A stretch of 64,000 nt of DNA from Thermocaproicibacter sp002410755. Lineage in GTDB: Bacteria > Bacillota > Clostridia > Oscillospirales > Acutalibacteraceae. Below are positions 1-7,827 of the stretch, piece after piece (within the stretch, counting starts at the first letter, position 1; each line of letters opens with the position of its first letter). The stretch is taken from the NCBI GenBank assembly GCA_036839715.1, contig DAITDU010000002.1:35441-99440 (forward strand), given 5' to 3'. The position numbers and the translations under genes are program-made. Below the pieces are notes generated by a model, which ran no database searches, was not told the origin of the DNA, and worked only from the letters and a program-made list of their open reading frames with translations.

Positions 1-28
1 CGGCGTACTCGATTACCTCCAGAAATAA
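1..28 (+). CDS. possible 3' end of an upstream gene
   Basis: The frame starting at base 2 reads GVLDYLQK and then a TAA stop at 26-28, 38 bases before the acetyltransferase start. It could be the last codons of a gene that begins outside the window. Eight codons cannot identify a product, and the call rests only on position and an acceptable C-terminal sequence. Confidence 0.25.
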
Positions 29-66
29 ATGGATATTCCGTATTTTGTGAGGAAGGAAGAAGCGAC

Positions 67-528
67 ATGATGATCCGAAGGATGGACGGACGGGACCGGG
101 AAGCATGGATTGCCATGGCCAGGGATTTTTATCAGGGGCCGGGAGTGCTGAGCCCTGTACCGGAAGAAAATTTCGCACGTACTTTCGACCTGCTGACTGC
201 CGGCAGCCCCTTCGTGGACGGATTTGCAGCTGACTTCAAAAAGCATCTGCTTGGTTCGCTTCTAATCTCCCTCGAATGGTCCAATGAAGCTGGGGGCATG
301 GTGGTATGGCTTGAGGAACTTTATGTGCGCCCGGAATGCCGCGGGAAAGGCATTGGCACTGCACTAATCCGCCATGCACTCACAGAGTACTCCGGAAAGG
401 CCCGCCGCTTTCGCCTGGAAGCAGAACCTGCAAATGAAAGCGCAATCCGCCTGTACCGGAAACTTGGTTTCCGGGATTTTCCCTACCATCAGATGATTCT
501 TACGCCGGGCGGCGAAAACCCGGGCTGA
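67..528 (+). CDS. GNAT family N-acetyltransferase
   Basis: 153 residues, the usual size of a single-domain GNAT enzyme that transfers acetyl from acetyl-CoA to an amine. The acetyl-CoA loop is visible as RGKGIGTALI (motif A, about residues 98-107), preceded by LEELYVRPECRG and followed by ANESAIRLYRKLGF (motif B) near the C-terminus. A purine-rich GGAAGGA lies just before the two in-frame ATGs at 67 and 70; either could be used. The next gene begins 19 bases downstream on the same strand, so co-transcription is likely. The substrate cannot be read from sequence: it could be a small molecule or a protein N-terminus. Confidence 0.85.
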   Translation: MMIRRMDGRDREAWIAMARDFYQGPGVLSPVPEENFARTFDLLTAGSPFVDGFAADFKKHLLGSLLISLEWSNEAGGMVVWLEELYVRPECRGKGIGTALIRHALTEYSGKARRFRLEAEPANESAIRLYRKLGFRDFPYHQMILTPGGENPG

Positions 529-547
529 AGGAAGGAACTGTATTGTC

Positions 548-1579
548 ATGAAACTTTTTGAATCTTACCGCCTGAAAGGTCTCAAACTGAAAAATCGCAT
601 TGTAATGCCGCCGATGTGCATGTACCATGCAACGCAGGATGGTTTTCCGACTCTGTTTCATCTCTGCCACTATGCGACACGCGCGCTGGGGGGCGCAGGG
701 CTGATTATCGTGGAGTCCACCGCCGTGCTTCCGGAAGGACGCATCTCAGACCACGACCTCGGCATCTGGAACGAATCGCAGGCGCATGAACTGAAGCGGC
801 TGGCAGACGCCTGCCATGAATACGGTGCAAAAGCCGCATTGCAAATTAGCCATGCAGGCCGAAAGAGCCGCCTCTTGAGCGGGAAACTGTATGCGCCAAG
901 TGCCATCTGCTACGGAAAGAACTACCGCATTCCGTATGAAATGACGCAGGAGGACATTTCCCATGTGGTTTCCGCTTTCGGTGAGGCGGCACGCAGGGCG
1001 TCGGAAGCTGGTTTCGATGCGTTGGAAATTCACGCTGCGCACGGATATCTGCTGCATGAATTCCTTTCCCCCAAAACGAACCACCGTTCCGACCGCTACG
1101 GCGGCAGCCTGGAAAACCGGACGCGCTTCCTGCGCGAAGTCCTCGAAGCAGTCCGGAAGGACTGGCCTGTGGAGTGCCCTGTGCTTCTCCGTGTCTCCGC
1201 ACGCGATTGCTACGGTTGCACGGACACTTCTTCCGAAGTGCTCGAAATTGTAAACCAGGTAAAATCCCTTATTGACCTTGTCCATGTCAGCTCCGGCGGT
1301 CTGGTCCTGTCCGAAAAAAAAGACGATGACGCTTTTCAGATTTCCCTCTCAGCGCGTCTGCGCGAAAAGTGCGGACTCCCGACAGTTGCCGTGGGGATGT
1401 TTACCGATGAAAATGCAGCGGAAGATATTCTTGCAAGCGGCAAGGCTGATCTCGTTGTGATTGGCCGTGAACTGCTCCACAATCCAAACTGGCCGGTTGA
1501 TGTCGCTGTCCGGCACAATATTCCCGGCTATGTGCCGGACGGATACGGGCGTGCTTTTGTCCCGCTCCCGCTATCCTGA
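548..1579 (+). CDS. NADH:flavin oxidoreductase, old yellow enzyme family (YqjM/NamA-like)
   Basis: 343-residue single-domain FMN TIM barrel, matching the short YqjM-type ene-reductases and lacking the C-terminal FeS/NADH domains of 2,4-dienoyl-CoA reductases. Visible signatures are PPMCMY near residue 22 (the Cys/Tyr pair typical of the thermophilic-like OYE class), HAAHGYLLHEF around 160 with the two substrate-binding histidines, and RYGGSLENR. Expected to reduce activated C=C bonds with NAD(P)H in the cytosol. It follows the acetyltransferase closely and is followed by a terminator-like inverted repeat. Physiological substrate unknown. Confidence 0.9.
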   Translation: MKLFESYRLKGLKLKNRIVMPPMCMYHATQDGFPTLFHLCHYATRALGGAGLIIVESTAVLPEGRISDHDLGIWNESQAHELKRLADACHEYGAKAALQISHAGRKSRLLSGKLYAPSAICYGKNYRIPYEMTQEDISHVVSAFGEAARRASEAGFDALEIHAAHGYLLHEFLSPKTNHRSDRYGGSLENRTRFLREVLEAVRKDWPVECPVLLRVSARDCYGCTDTSSEVLEIVNQVKSLIDLVHVSSGGLVLSEKKDDDAFQISLSARLREKCGLPTVAVGMFTDENAAEDILASGKADLVVIGRELLHNPNWPVDVAVRHNIPGYVPDGYGRAFVPLPLS

Positions 1580-1605
1580 AGCTATGCTTTACCGGCAGCA
1601 AAGGA

Positions 1606-1659
1606 CCCGGCCGCAGATGCAGATATTTTCTCACTGTACCATGCGGTCGGGCCTCTTTT
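1606..1659. terminator. inverted repeat / bidirectional terminator
   Basis: CCCGGCCGC at 1606-1614 pairs with GCGGTCGGG at 1643-1651 (one G-T pair), followed by CTCTTTTAT. It sits between the convergent oxidoreductase gene and the minus-strand lipoprotein gene. The 28-base loop is long, so confidence is moderate. Confidence 0.5.
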
Positions 1660-1682
1660 ATGCCATTTCCCAGGGGATCTAA

Positions 1683-2339
1683 TTATGTCACGTTTTCAAG
1701 CTTTGTGACGAACGCACGGGTCAAACTGCTTCCCTTGATGATACCGGTGTAAGTAACCTTGATCTTCGCCCCGATAACCATGCTTTTTAGTCCCGTTGTA
1801 TTCACGCCAAGCCTGCGGACTGTAAGCTCACTTCCGTCATCGGTTTTGAGGAGGATGCTCATCATGGCACTATCTTTTATCACGCCGGTTATTGTATGTG
1901 GGGTTTTATCGAATGCCTTGTCTTCCGCAGCCAAGATTAACTTGCTGTCCGAAGAAGCCCAGGAGTAAACTCTACCGTCTTCCGGATCAACAAGGAGAAA
2001 CGGCCCAACAGCATAGTCTTCATCCCAGATCTCAAATTCATGATATTTTTTCCCATTGACTGTCTTGAGGTTGAAGTCTTTAAGATGGTATTTATTCCAG
2101 TCAAGAGGGACTGCCGTTTTTACAAGGTCAGCTGGCAGTTTTGAAGCCTGGCTTGACGAAAGCAGGGCTGGTTCCGCTTCCAGTTCCATGCCGGAAGACA
2201 AAGGGGGAAAAACAGCCGGCGTTTCCGAAGAAACCGCTCGCTGTAGAAATGCATTGGTACACTTCTTGCTCTGCACCGCCTGACAGCCCATACAGGCAAT
2301 AAGGACGGCAAGGGCTATAAAAATCAATGCCTTTTTCAT
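1683..2339 (-). CDS. putative lipoprotein of unknown function
   Basis: 218 residues beginning MKKALIFIALAVLIACMGC, a signal peptide with a lipobox-like ACMGC ending at Cys19, so probably anchored to the outer face of the membrane. The rest has no motif I recognise: a Ser/Pro-rich linker, then a region with YAVGPFLLVDPEDG that looks like a small beta-rich domain, and a C-terminal part with alternating Thr/Ile/Lys strands resembling an OB-like fold (speculative). It has its own promoter, divergent from the methyltransferase gene. Function not assigned. Confidence 0.75.
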   Translation of the reverse strand: MKKALIFIALAVLIACMGCQAVQSKKCTNAFLQRAVSSETPAVFPPLSSGMELEAEPALLSSSQASKLPADLVKTAVPLDWNKYHLKDFNLKTVNGKKYHEFEIWDEDYAVGPFLLVDPEDGRVYSWASSDSKLILAAEDKAFDKTPHTITGVIKDSAMMSILLKTDDGSELTVRRLGVNTTGLKSMVIGAKIKVTYTGIIKGSSLTRAFVTKLENVT

Positions 2340-2379
2340 GTAGGCTCCCCCTTAACAGTTTATCTTTCCTTATTTTTAC

Positions 2380-2408
2380 ACTATATCGCAACAGTACAAA
2401 AATGACAA
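2380..2408 (-). promoter_or_regulatory. promoter of the lipoprotein gene
   Basis: On the minus strand TTGTCA (2408-2403), a 17-base spacer and TATAGT (2385-2380). This is a sigma-A type promoter 41 bases upstream of the lipoprotein start. Confidence 0.7.
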
Positions 2409-2448
2409 GTAAAAAAGCAAATCTATACAGAATTACAGCCAAATGGAA

Positions 2449-2477
2449 TTGAAAATGCACAGTTAAGCAGATATAAT
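2449..2477 (+). promoter_or_regulatory. promoter of the rRNA methyltransferase gene
   Basis: TTGAAA (2449-2454), a 17-base spacer and a perfect TATAAT (2472-2477), 64 bases before the chosen start at 2541. It is divergent from the lipoprotein promoter. Confidence 0.75.
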
Positions 2478-2540
2478 AAAGAATAGAAAAAACGGCGCAT
2501 GCTGAACTACGCCTGTTGCAACAGGGAGGATCATACAGGA

Positions 2541-3767
2541 ATGAAGCAAGGGCGGACTTTTCCAAAAGTTATTGTAACGCGCAAAGCAGAACAAAGTATT
2601 GTTTCAGGTCACCCATGGATCTATAATACCGAGGTCGTTTCAGCGGAACCTTATGAAAACGGCTGCCTTGTTGATGTTGTAAGCCTGAAAGGCTCTTATT
2701 TGGGAACCGGATTTTTCAATGACCATTCCAAAATCCGTGTCCGGTTGATTTCCCGCAATACCAACGACGCTTTCGATGAAGCATTCTTTGAGCGCCGTCT
2801 GCGCTATGCATGGGAATACCGCAAAGCCGTAATGGGAACAGACGTTTCGTGCTGCCGGATCATTTTTGGGGAATCGGATTCTTTTCCCGGCCTGACAGTA
2901 GACCGCTTCAGCAATATTCTTGTGACTCAGACTCTTTCCCTCGGCATTGAAAAGCTGAAGCCGATGCTGTTTCCGCTGCTGTACCGCGTGCTGACGGAAG
3001 ACGGGCAGAAAATTGACGGCATTTATGAGCGCAATGATTCTGCTATCCGCGGTCTGGAAGGCATGGAACAGAACAAGGGGTTCTTCCCCTTGACAAATTT
3101 GCCGGTTCCAGACTCAACAAAAACAGAAATCACGGAAAACGGCATCCAATATACCGTAGATTTTGAGAATTGCCAGAAAACGGGCTTTTTCCTTGACCAA
3201 AAGTACAACCGGCGCGCTGTGGCAAAGCTTTGCCACGGAAGGCATGTGCTGGATTGCTTCACCGACACAGGCTCCTTCGCGCTGAATGCGGCCCGCGCAG
3301 GGGCAGAACATGTCCATGCTGTTGATATTTCTGAGAAGGCAATCTCAGTGGCAAAGGAAAATGCCCGGCTGAATGGGCTGGAAGAAAAGATTGACTTCGA
3401 GGTCGCCAATGTTTTCGATTTGTTGCCGCGCCTTGCGGAGACTGCAAAAAAGCAGTATGATCTTATCATTCTGGACCCGCCTGCCTTCACAAAGTCCCGT
3501 AAGACGGTCATGGGTGCTGAGCGCGGCTACAAGGAAATCAATTACCGCGCAATGAAAATTCTTCCGCGCGGAGGATACTTAGCAACATGTTCCTGCTCGC
3601 ATTTTATGACAGATGAGCTTTTCCGGAAAATGCTTCGTTCCGCTGCCGCGGACGCGCAGGTCTCCCTGCGCCAGGTGGAAGCGCGCCAGCAAGCTCCGGA
3701 TCATCCTGTCCTCTGGAATGTACCCGAAACAGATTATCTTAAGTTCTATATTTTTCAGGTTGTCTAA
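2541..3767 (+). CDS. class I SAM-dependent 23S rRNA (cytosine-C5) methyltransferase, RlmI-like
   Basis: 408 residues from ATG 2541, preceded by GGGAGG at 2524-2529; an in-frame ATG at 2499 would add a non-conserved stretch and has no ribosome site. The N-terminal third (about 1-75) is a PUA domain with HPWIYNTEV, the middle is an EEHEA-like region, and the C-terminal Rossmann domain has LDCFTDTGSFAL (SAM loop), VDISEKAI, and the catalytic pieces LDPPAF and TCSCS expected of the RlmI/RlmK family. Predicted to methylate 23S rRNA (RlmI of E. coli targets C1962). The exact target here is by analogy. Confidence 0.88.
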   Translation: MKQGRTFPKVIVTRKAEQSIVSGHPWIYNTEVVSAEPYENGCLVDVVSLKGSYLGTGFFNDHSKIRVRLISRNTNDAFDEAFFERRLRYAWEYRKAVMGTDVSCCRIIFGESDSFPGLTVDRFSNILVTQTLSLGIEKLKPMLFPLLYRVLTEDGQKIDGIYERNDSAIRGLEGMEQNKGFFPLTNLPVPDSTKTEITENGIQYTVDFENCQKTGFFLDQKYNRRAVAKLCHGRHVLDCFTDTGSFALNAARAGAEHVHAVDISEKAISVAKENARLNGLEEKIDFEVANVFDLLPRLAETAKKQYDLIILDPPAFTKSRKTVMGAERGYKEINYRAMKILPRGGYLATCSCSHFMTDELFRKMLRSAAADAQVSLRQVEARQQAPDHPVLWNVPETDYLKFYIFQVV

Positions 3768-3878
3768 ATCCATCCCCTCCGCCTGCTGAATCTGTTTGAT
3801 GGATTTCCACGCGCCTGTACTAAATTCTTCCTTTCACGCATACCCTTTAGCAACCGGAAACGTTTGGAGGGTGGAGCA

Positions 3879-4142
3879 GTGAAAGGCATTGTTGAGGAAC
3901 GGGCTGTGGAGCTTGGCGAATATATCGCCGAGAGCGGGACTACCGTGCGGGCTGCGGCTAAAAAATTCGGCGTCAGCAAAAGCACCGTACATAAAGACGT
4001 TGCGCAAAGGCTGAAAACGATTGACCCTCCGCTGTATCGGAAAGTGAGAGCCGTCCTGGAGTACAACAAAGCGCAGCGCCATATTCGCGGTGGCATTGCA
4101 ACCAGGCTGAAATACCAAAGGCAAGCCATGGAAAGGAAATAG
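3879..4142 (+). CDS. spoIIID: sporulation transcriptional regulator SpoIIID
   Basis: 87 residues from GTG 3879, chosen because GGAGG (3866-3870) lies 8 bases upstream; a TTG at 3864 is in frame but overlaps that site. The protein carries the SpoIIID signature VSKSTVHKD inside a helix-turn-helix (about residues 22-45), the ERLP-like amphipathic segment, and the basic C-terminal GGIATRLKYQ. SpoIIID is the mother-cell regulator that switches between sigma-E and sigma-K regulons, so its presence implies an endospore former. A loose sigma-E-like CATACCCT lies at 3839-3846. A strong terminator follows. Confidence 0.93.
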   Translation: MKGIVEERAVELGEYIAESGTTVRAAAKKFGVSKSTVHKDVAQRLKTIDPPLYRKVRAVLEYNKAQRHIRGGIATRLKYQRQAMERK

Positions 4143-4144
4143 GC

Positions 4145-4178
4145 GCCGTCCCCGAAAGGGGGGCGGCACTTTTTTTTG
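4145..4178 (+). terminator. Rho-independent terminator after spoIIID
   Basis: GCCGTCCCC, a GAAA tetraloop, then GGGGGGCGGC (one bulge/wobble) followed by a run of eight T. It begins two bases after the stop codon. Confidence 0.88.
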
Positions 4179-4262
4179 AACCAATCTCTTCGCGTGTGGA
4201 AAAAGCGTATGATGCGCACTCACGCAGCTATCGGATAGTAATACAGAAAGGCGGGATTTCAA

Positions 4263-4796
4263 ATGCGTTTGTTTTACGCAATCGAATTCGGCAAAACGGT
4301 AAAGGACTTACTCTGTGCCGCAATGGACAAAATGAAGCCCTGCTTCGTACAGGGGCGTTTTACGCCGCAGGAAAACCTGCACCTGACACTGGTCTTCCTT
4401 GGTGAAATTTCCGGGACAAGGCTCACAGAAGCGTGCGCCGCAATGGACTCCGTTTCAGTAAAGCGGTTTAGCCTTTGCATCGGCGGGGTAGGCTTTTTCC
4501 GGCATACGGGCAGCAATCTTTGCTGGGCCGGTGTAGAAGTTGACGAACAGCTTCAGACGCTTTACACTTCCCTTTGTGCAGAACTTCGGAAACGCGGATT
4601 TCGCACAGGGACATCCCCTTACCGTCCGCACCTTACCCTGGTGCGGCAGGCAATCCTTCGGGAAGGCTACAGCCGCCGGACACTCACAGTTCCTGTGATG
4701 CGCGTCCCCGTAGAGCAGTTTTCCCTGATAAAATCCGAGCTTGGCGGCAGGAAGCCGGTTTATACCGTGCTGCACACTAAGCAGCTGGAAGTCTGA
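4263..4796 (+). CDS. thpR: RNA 2',3'-cyclic phosphodiesterase (2'-5' RNA ligase family)
   Basis: 177 residues with the two HxTx motifs that define the 2H phosphoesterases: HLTLVFLG near residue 40 and HLTLVRQ near residue 125. This matches ThpR/LigT length and layout. The enzyme opens RNA 2',3'-cyclic phosphates and can act as a 2'-5' ligase in vitro; its in vivo role is poorly known. AAAGGCGGG precedes the ATG. It is monocistronic by context, between the spoIIID terminator and its own terminator. Confidence 0.9.
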   Translation: MRLFYAIEFGKTVKDLLCAAMDKMKPCFVQGRFTPQENLHLTLVFLGEISGTRLTEACAAMDSVSVKRFSLCIGGVGFFRHTGSNLCWAGVEVDEQLQTLYTSLCAELRKRGFRTGTSPYRPHLTLVRQAILREGYSRRTLTVPVMRVPVEQFSLIKSELGGRKPVYTVLHTKQLEV

Positions 4797-4814
4797 TGGG
4801 AAATCATATCTTAT

Positions 4815-4837
4815 GGCAGGACAGGCTTGCCCTTTTT
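4815..4837 (+). terminator. terminator after thpR
   Basis: GGCAGG (4815-4820), five-base loop, CTTGCC (4826-4831; one G-T pair) followed by CTTTTTCC. Lies between convergent thpR and the minus-strand coiled-coil gene. Confidence 0.65.
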
Positions 4838-4862
4838 CCTTTAACGGCTTGGGATTCGGGTG

Positions 4863-6602
4863 TCAGTGCTGAAACAGCCCGATAAAGCCGTTCCAGAGGC
4901 CGACAAAAATGCCGCCGAAGCGTTGCCAGAAACCGCCGGAACTGGAGGGCGCCTTCTGCTGAGAGGTTGTTGTAGACCGCTTTTCCGTAGTCTGAGAAGC
5001 TTTGATTTCCTTTGTGCGGAGGACAAACTGAATGCTTTTTGGTGTTTCATTCTGTCCCGAGGTAAGGGATACAGGCTGTGCTGAGGCATCCATATTCAGA
5101 AGATTGTCCTCCCCACCAGTGTGGGCTTTCCATTCTTCATCGATTAGGTCGGTAAGAGTCTGTTTTGCGCTGCGGAGCGTACCAGTCTGGCTAAGGCCCT
5201 GTGCGGCGCGGCGGAGTGTATCAGAAATTCCCGTGAGTGTTTTTTCTGCACCGGAATCCATTTGCGGGCTGCTTTGCTCCGCAAGAGATTTTATAGAGCG
5301 CAGGGCACTGTCTACACCGGTTATGGCTGCTTCCGCACCCTGTGATGCCTTTTTCATGTTGTCCAGTGCCCCGCTTACCTGTGGAAGCCTCTGACTGACT
5401 GTGCTGTTCAGCGCCTCAAACGTATCCAGCGACGACTCAAGGCTCCCCGAAAGTCCCGAAACTGCCGTGCCAAGCCCGTTTATGCTGCTAACGGCCGCAG
5501 GGATGTCATTTTTATGTAAGTCAAGTGCAGACAGGAGGCTGCCGAGCAACGTATTCATCTGCCGGATATCACCAATCAGCCCCGGTTCCGCAAGCGTACC
5601 GGATACGTCTTCAAGGCTTGAAAGGACAGGGATGATGGCGGCTTTCATAGCATTGACAGCCGTATTGATCTTCTCAATTTGGGTATCAATCGTCCGGATA
5701 TCGGTGTTTCCGGCGTCAATGACGGACTGGATCTGGTTCAGGTAAGATTCAAGGGTATGATTTTTGTCGGAATCCGCGGCCATTTTCTTTTCGAGTTGCA
5801 GGAGTTGCTGGATTTCCGTTGCCTGCTCAGCGGCGTCTGTACTACTGAGGGAAATGCCCTGCTTTGCCGCTGCCTGCTGAAGGAACTGCGCAAGGGTAAG
5901 GGATGGGTACTGTTTTACCGCCTGCTGGTACTGACTGGCAATCTGGTTTGCCTGCTCCAGCTGGTCAAGGCAGAGGTCGTCTCGATAGATTTTAGATGCA
6001 CGGCTGAGGAATTCTTCAAAGCGGCTGGTTCCACCGAAATCCTGCATCAGATTCCAGAACCGGCTGGCTTTTCCGGCATCCAGTTCCGAAAGGTTTGTCT
6101 TTCCGGTCACTGAATTGAGGCCAGTCATCAGAAACTGCTGAAACGGGATTTCTTTCTCCGTTTTTCCGGCAGCTTTCAGATATGCCGGGTATGCTGTATC
6201 GTGCAGGGCAGCAATGGTTTTTGCCTGTTCCTGTAGGGCCGGAATATTGGTGTCATAGAGCTTTTCCACTTCATTAAGGATATTATCCAGTTTCGCCGAG
6301 CTGTTGAATTCCTGTTCAAGGTCCCAAAGTGCAGCCGCTTCGCCGGCTTTTGCTCCGGCTTCCACGGCAGGCAGATTTTTAAGGTCCGTATCCTTTGCAA
6401 GGAAGTCTTTAAAAGACAGGCCGGAAAGTGCCGGCTGTGCTTCTTTCAGCGCTTCATACTGGGTATATGCCGCATTGACGTTGTCAACTTTCGTCTTGAG
6501 CCCGGAAATTGGCTGTGCTTCCGCACGGAGCAGCTTCAAAAGCTCACTGCTTGAGGAAGTCGGCAGATCACCAGAAATCAGGTTGACAGTATCGTTTAAG
6601 CA
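4863..6602 (-). CDS. secreted coiled-coil protein, C-terminal part (frameshifted from 6596-7810)
   Basis: About 579 codons stay open from 6602 downward without a good start; the first in-frame start-like codon is TTG at 6539, with no ribosome site. The upstream codons (reading LNDTVNLISGDLP) continue the sense of the preceding reading frame, so this is best read as the C-terminal two thirds of one protein, split by a single-base shift. It is rich in Leu/Ala/Gln heptads (long helices), has Ser/Thr-rich linkers, and ends in FGGIFVGLWNGFIGLF, a hydrophobic tail that could dock on or in the membrane. No enzyme motif seen. Possibly works with the MMPL exporter encoded just upstream. Confidence 0.65.
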   Translation of the reverse strand, partial: CLNDTVNLISGDLPTSSSSELLKLLRAEAQPISGLKTKVDNVNAAYTQYEALKEAQPALSGLSFKDFLAKDTDLKNLPAVEAGAKAGEAAALWDLEQEFNSSAKLDNILNEVEKLYDTNIPALQEQAKTIAALHDTAYPAYLKAAGKTEKEIPFQQFLMTGLNSVTGKTNLSELDAGKASRFWNLMQDFGGTSRFEEFLSRASKIYRDDLCLDQLEQANQIASQYQQAVKQYPSLTLAQFLQQAAAKQGISLSSTDAAEQATEIQQLLQLEKKMAADSDKNHTLESYLNQIQSVIDAGNTDIRTIDTQIEKINTAVNAMKAAIIPVLSSLEDVSGTLAEPGLIGDIRQMNTLLGSLLSALDLHKNDIPAAVSSINGLGTAVSGLSGSLESSLDTFEALNSTVSQRLPQVSGALDNMKKASQGAEAAITGVDSALRSIKSLAEQSSPQMDSGAEKTLTGISDTLRRAAQGLSQTGTLRSAKQTLTDLIDEEWKAHTGGEDNLLNMDASAQPVSLTSGQNETPKSIQFVLRTKEIKASQTTEKRSTTTSQQKAPSSSGGFWQRFGGIFVGLWNGFIGLFQH

Positions 6603-7810
6603 AGGTCCATCTGCGCACCGGCAACGATGCGCTTTGCGCCTGATACACTGGCACCGGCGGCTTTTGAAAGGCCGCTGAGCTGGTTCATGTCACCCTGTAC
6701 GTTGGAGATTGCTGTACGGATATTAGAAAGCTGTGATTTAACAGAATCTGCGCTGGAGGTAAGGCTTGCAAGCTGAGGCGCCATATCCGAAAGTACCTTT
6801 TCCGCCGCATCTACCCCGCCAGCAAGCGGTTTGAGCGTGCTTGCAAACACGTCCAATCCAGACAGTGCCGAGTCCATGCTGCTGGAAACGCTTGACCTGC
6901 CGGCGGAAACAATCGCGCGTGCCCGGTTCAGCTCGTCAAGGCCTTCGGCCGATTTTTCAAGGCTTCCACTCATGCCTTCCATCGTGTTGAGAACAACATC
7001 GAGGCTGTTGCAGATTGCCTGGTACGAGTTTTCCACCTTGCTCTTGTCTTTTTGCAGCGTCGAGATTTTGCCAAGCTGTGAAAGCGTAGCAGGGACGGCA
7101 AGGAACGTCAGCCCGTCGCAGGAAAAGCTGTTACTCCCCACACGGATGCTGATGTGCTGCTCTTCGCCCGGCAAGGCCAAGAACGTTACGGTGCGGAGGT
7201 TTCCGAGAAGCTGTACCTGGGCACCTTCCGCCTCAAGTGAAACAATATCATTTGCATTGAATGAACTCATGCCAACAAGGACGAGGTTATTTTTAAAATA
7301 GTCGGAAGCGCTGCTCTGCGGCACAATGTCAACATTGATTTCTACAAGGCCAGTCTTCCCCGCAAGGTCTTCCGCCTTTGCGTCGGCACCGTTCAGCCGG
7401 TAAGAGATTTTTACCGTCCACGGCAGATTCTGAAAAGGTTTTGAGGTCTTGCCTTCAAAATAAAAGGCGTCCGGCTTATCTTTGTCATTTGAAAAATCAA
7501 AGGTCACCTTTCCGCCGGAAATCGTCGGCTTAACGCTGTCCGTCATGTTGATGACCTTGTCATACGTCCCATAGTCATGAATGGTACTGACACCGTTCAG
7601 CCGGTAGCTCTTTACAACACCGCCGTCCGTAAGGTTGCCATAGTAGTCCAGAGTCCCATAGTATGCTTCGTCGCAGGAAGGGGAAACCGATGAGCTTGAT
7701 GAGGCAAAAGCGGAAACCGGTGCCCCGGAAACAACCGCCGCGCAGAGGACAGCAGACAGGACCCGTTTCCCAGTTTTCCCGAAGCGGCGGGATTTTAATT
7801 GATGCAGCAC
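6596..7810 (-). CDS. secreted coiled-coil protein, N-terminal part (frameshifted)
   Basis: 404 residues from GTG 7810, which follows AAGGAG by ten bases; the alternative ATG 7831 overlaps the exporter stop as ATGA but lacks a ribosome site. Residues about 10-37 form a signal peptide (VLSAVLCAAVVSGAPVSAFASS). The next ~230 residues are beta-rich with an immunoglobulin-like feel, then heptad-repeat helices begin (SGSLEKSAEGLDELN and on). The frame stops at TAA 6598-6596 just after GAQMDLA, while the next frame continues the same type of sequence. Joined, the product would be about 982 residues. The N-part alone may be secreted, but it would lack most of its coiled coil and tail. Confidence 0.7.
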   Translation of the reverse strand: MLHQLKSRRFGKTGKRVLSAVLCAAVVSGAPVSAFASSSSSVSPSCDEAYYGTLDYYGNLTDGGVVKSYRLNGVSTIHDYGTYDKVINMTDSVKPTISGGKVTFDFSNDKDKPDAFYFEGKTSKPFQNLPWTVKISYRLNGADAKAEDLAGKTGLVEINVDIVPQSSASDYFKNNLVLVGMSSFNANDIVSLEAEGAQVQLLGNLRTVTFLALPGEEQHISIRVGSNSFSCDGLTFLAVPATLSQLGKISTLQKDKSKVENSYQAICNSLDVVLNTMEGMSGSLEKSAEGLDELNRARAIVSAGRSSVSSSMDSALSGLDVFASTLKPLAGGVDAAEKVLSDMAPQLASLTSSADSVKSQLSNIRTAISNVQGDMNQLSGLSKAAGASVSGAKRIVAGAQMDLA

Positions 7811-7827
7811 AGTAGCATTACTCCTTT

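Noticed and set aside
3839..3846. Sigma-E -10-like CATACCCT before spoIIID
   Set aside because: Only a partial match and the -35 half is weak, so it is mentioned in the gene entry but not annotated as a promoter.
6590..6610. Programmed -1 frameshifting at the coiled-coil gene
   Set aside because: No X-XXY-YYZ slippery heptamer in the correct phase and no obvious downstream stimulatory stem; a plain indel is simpler.
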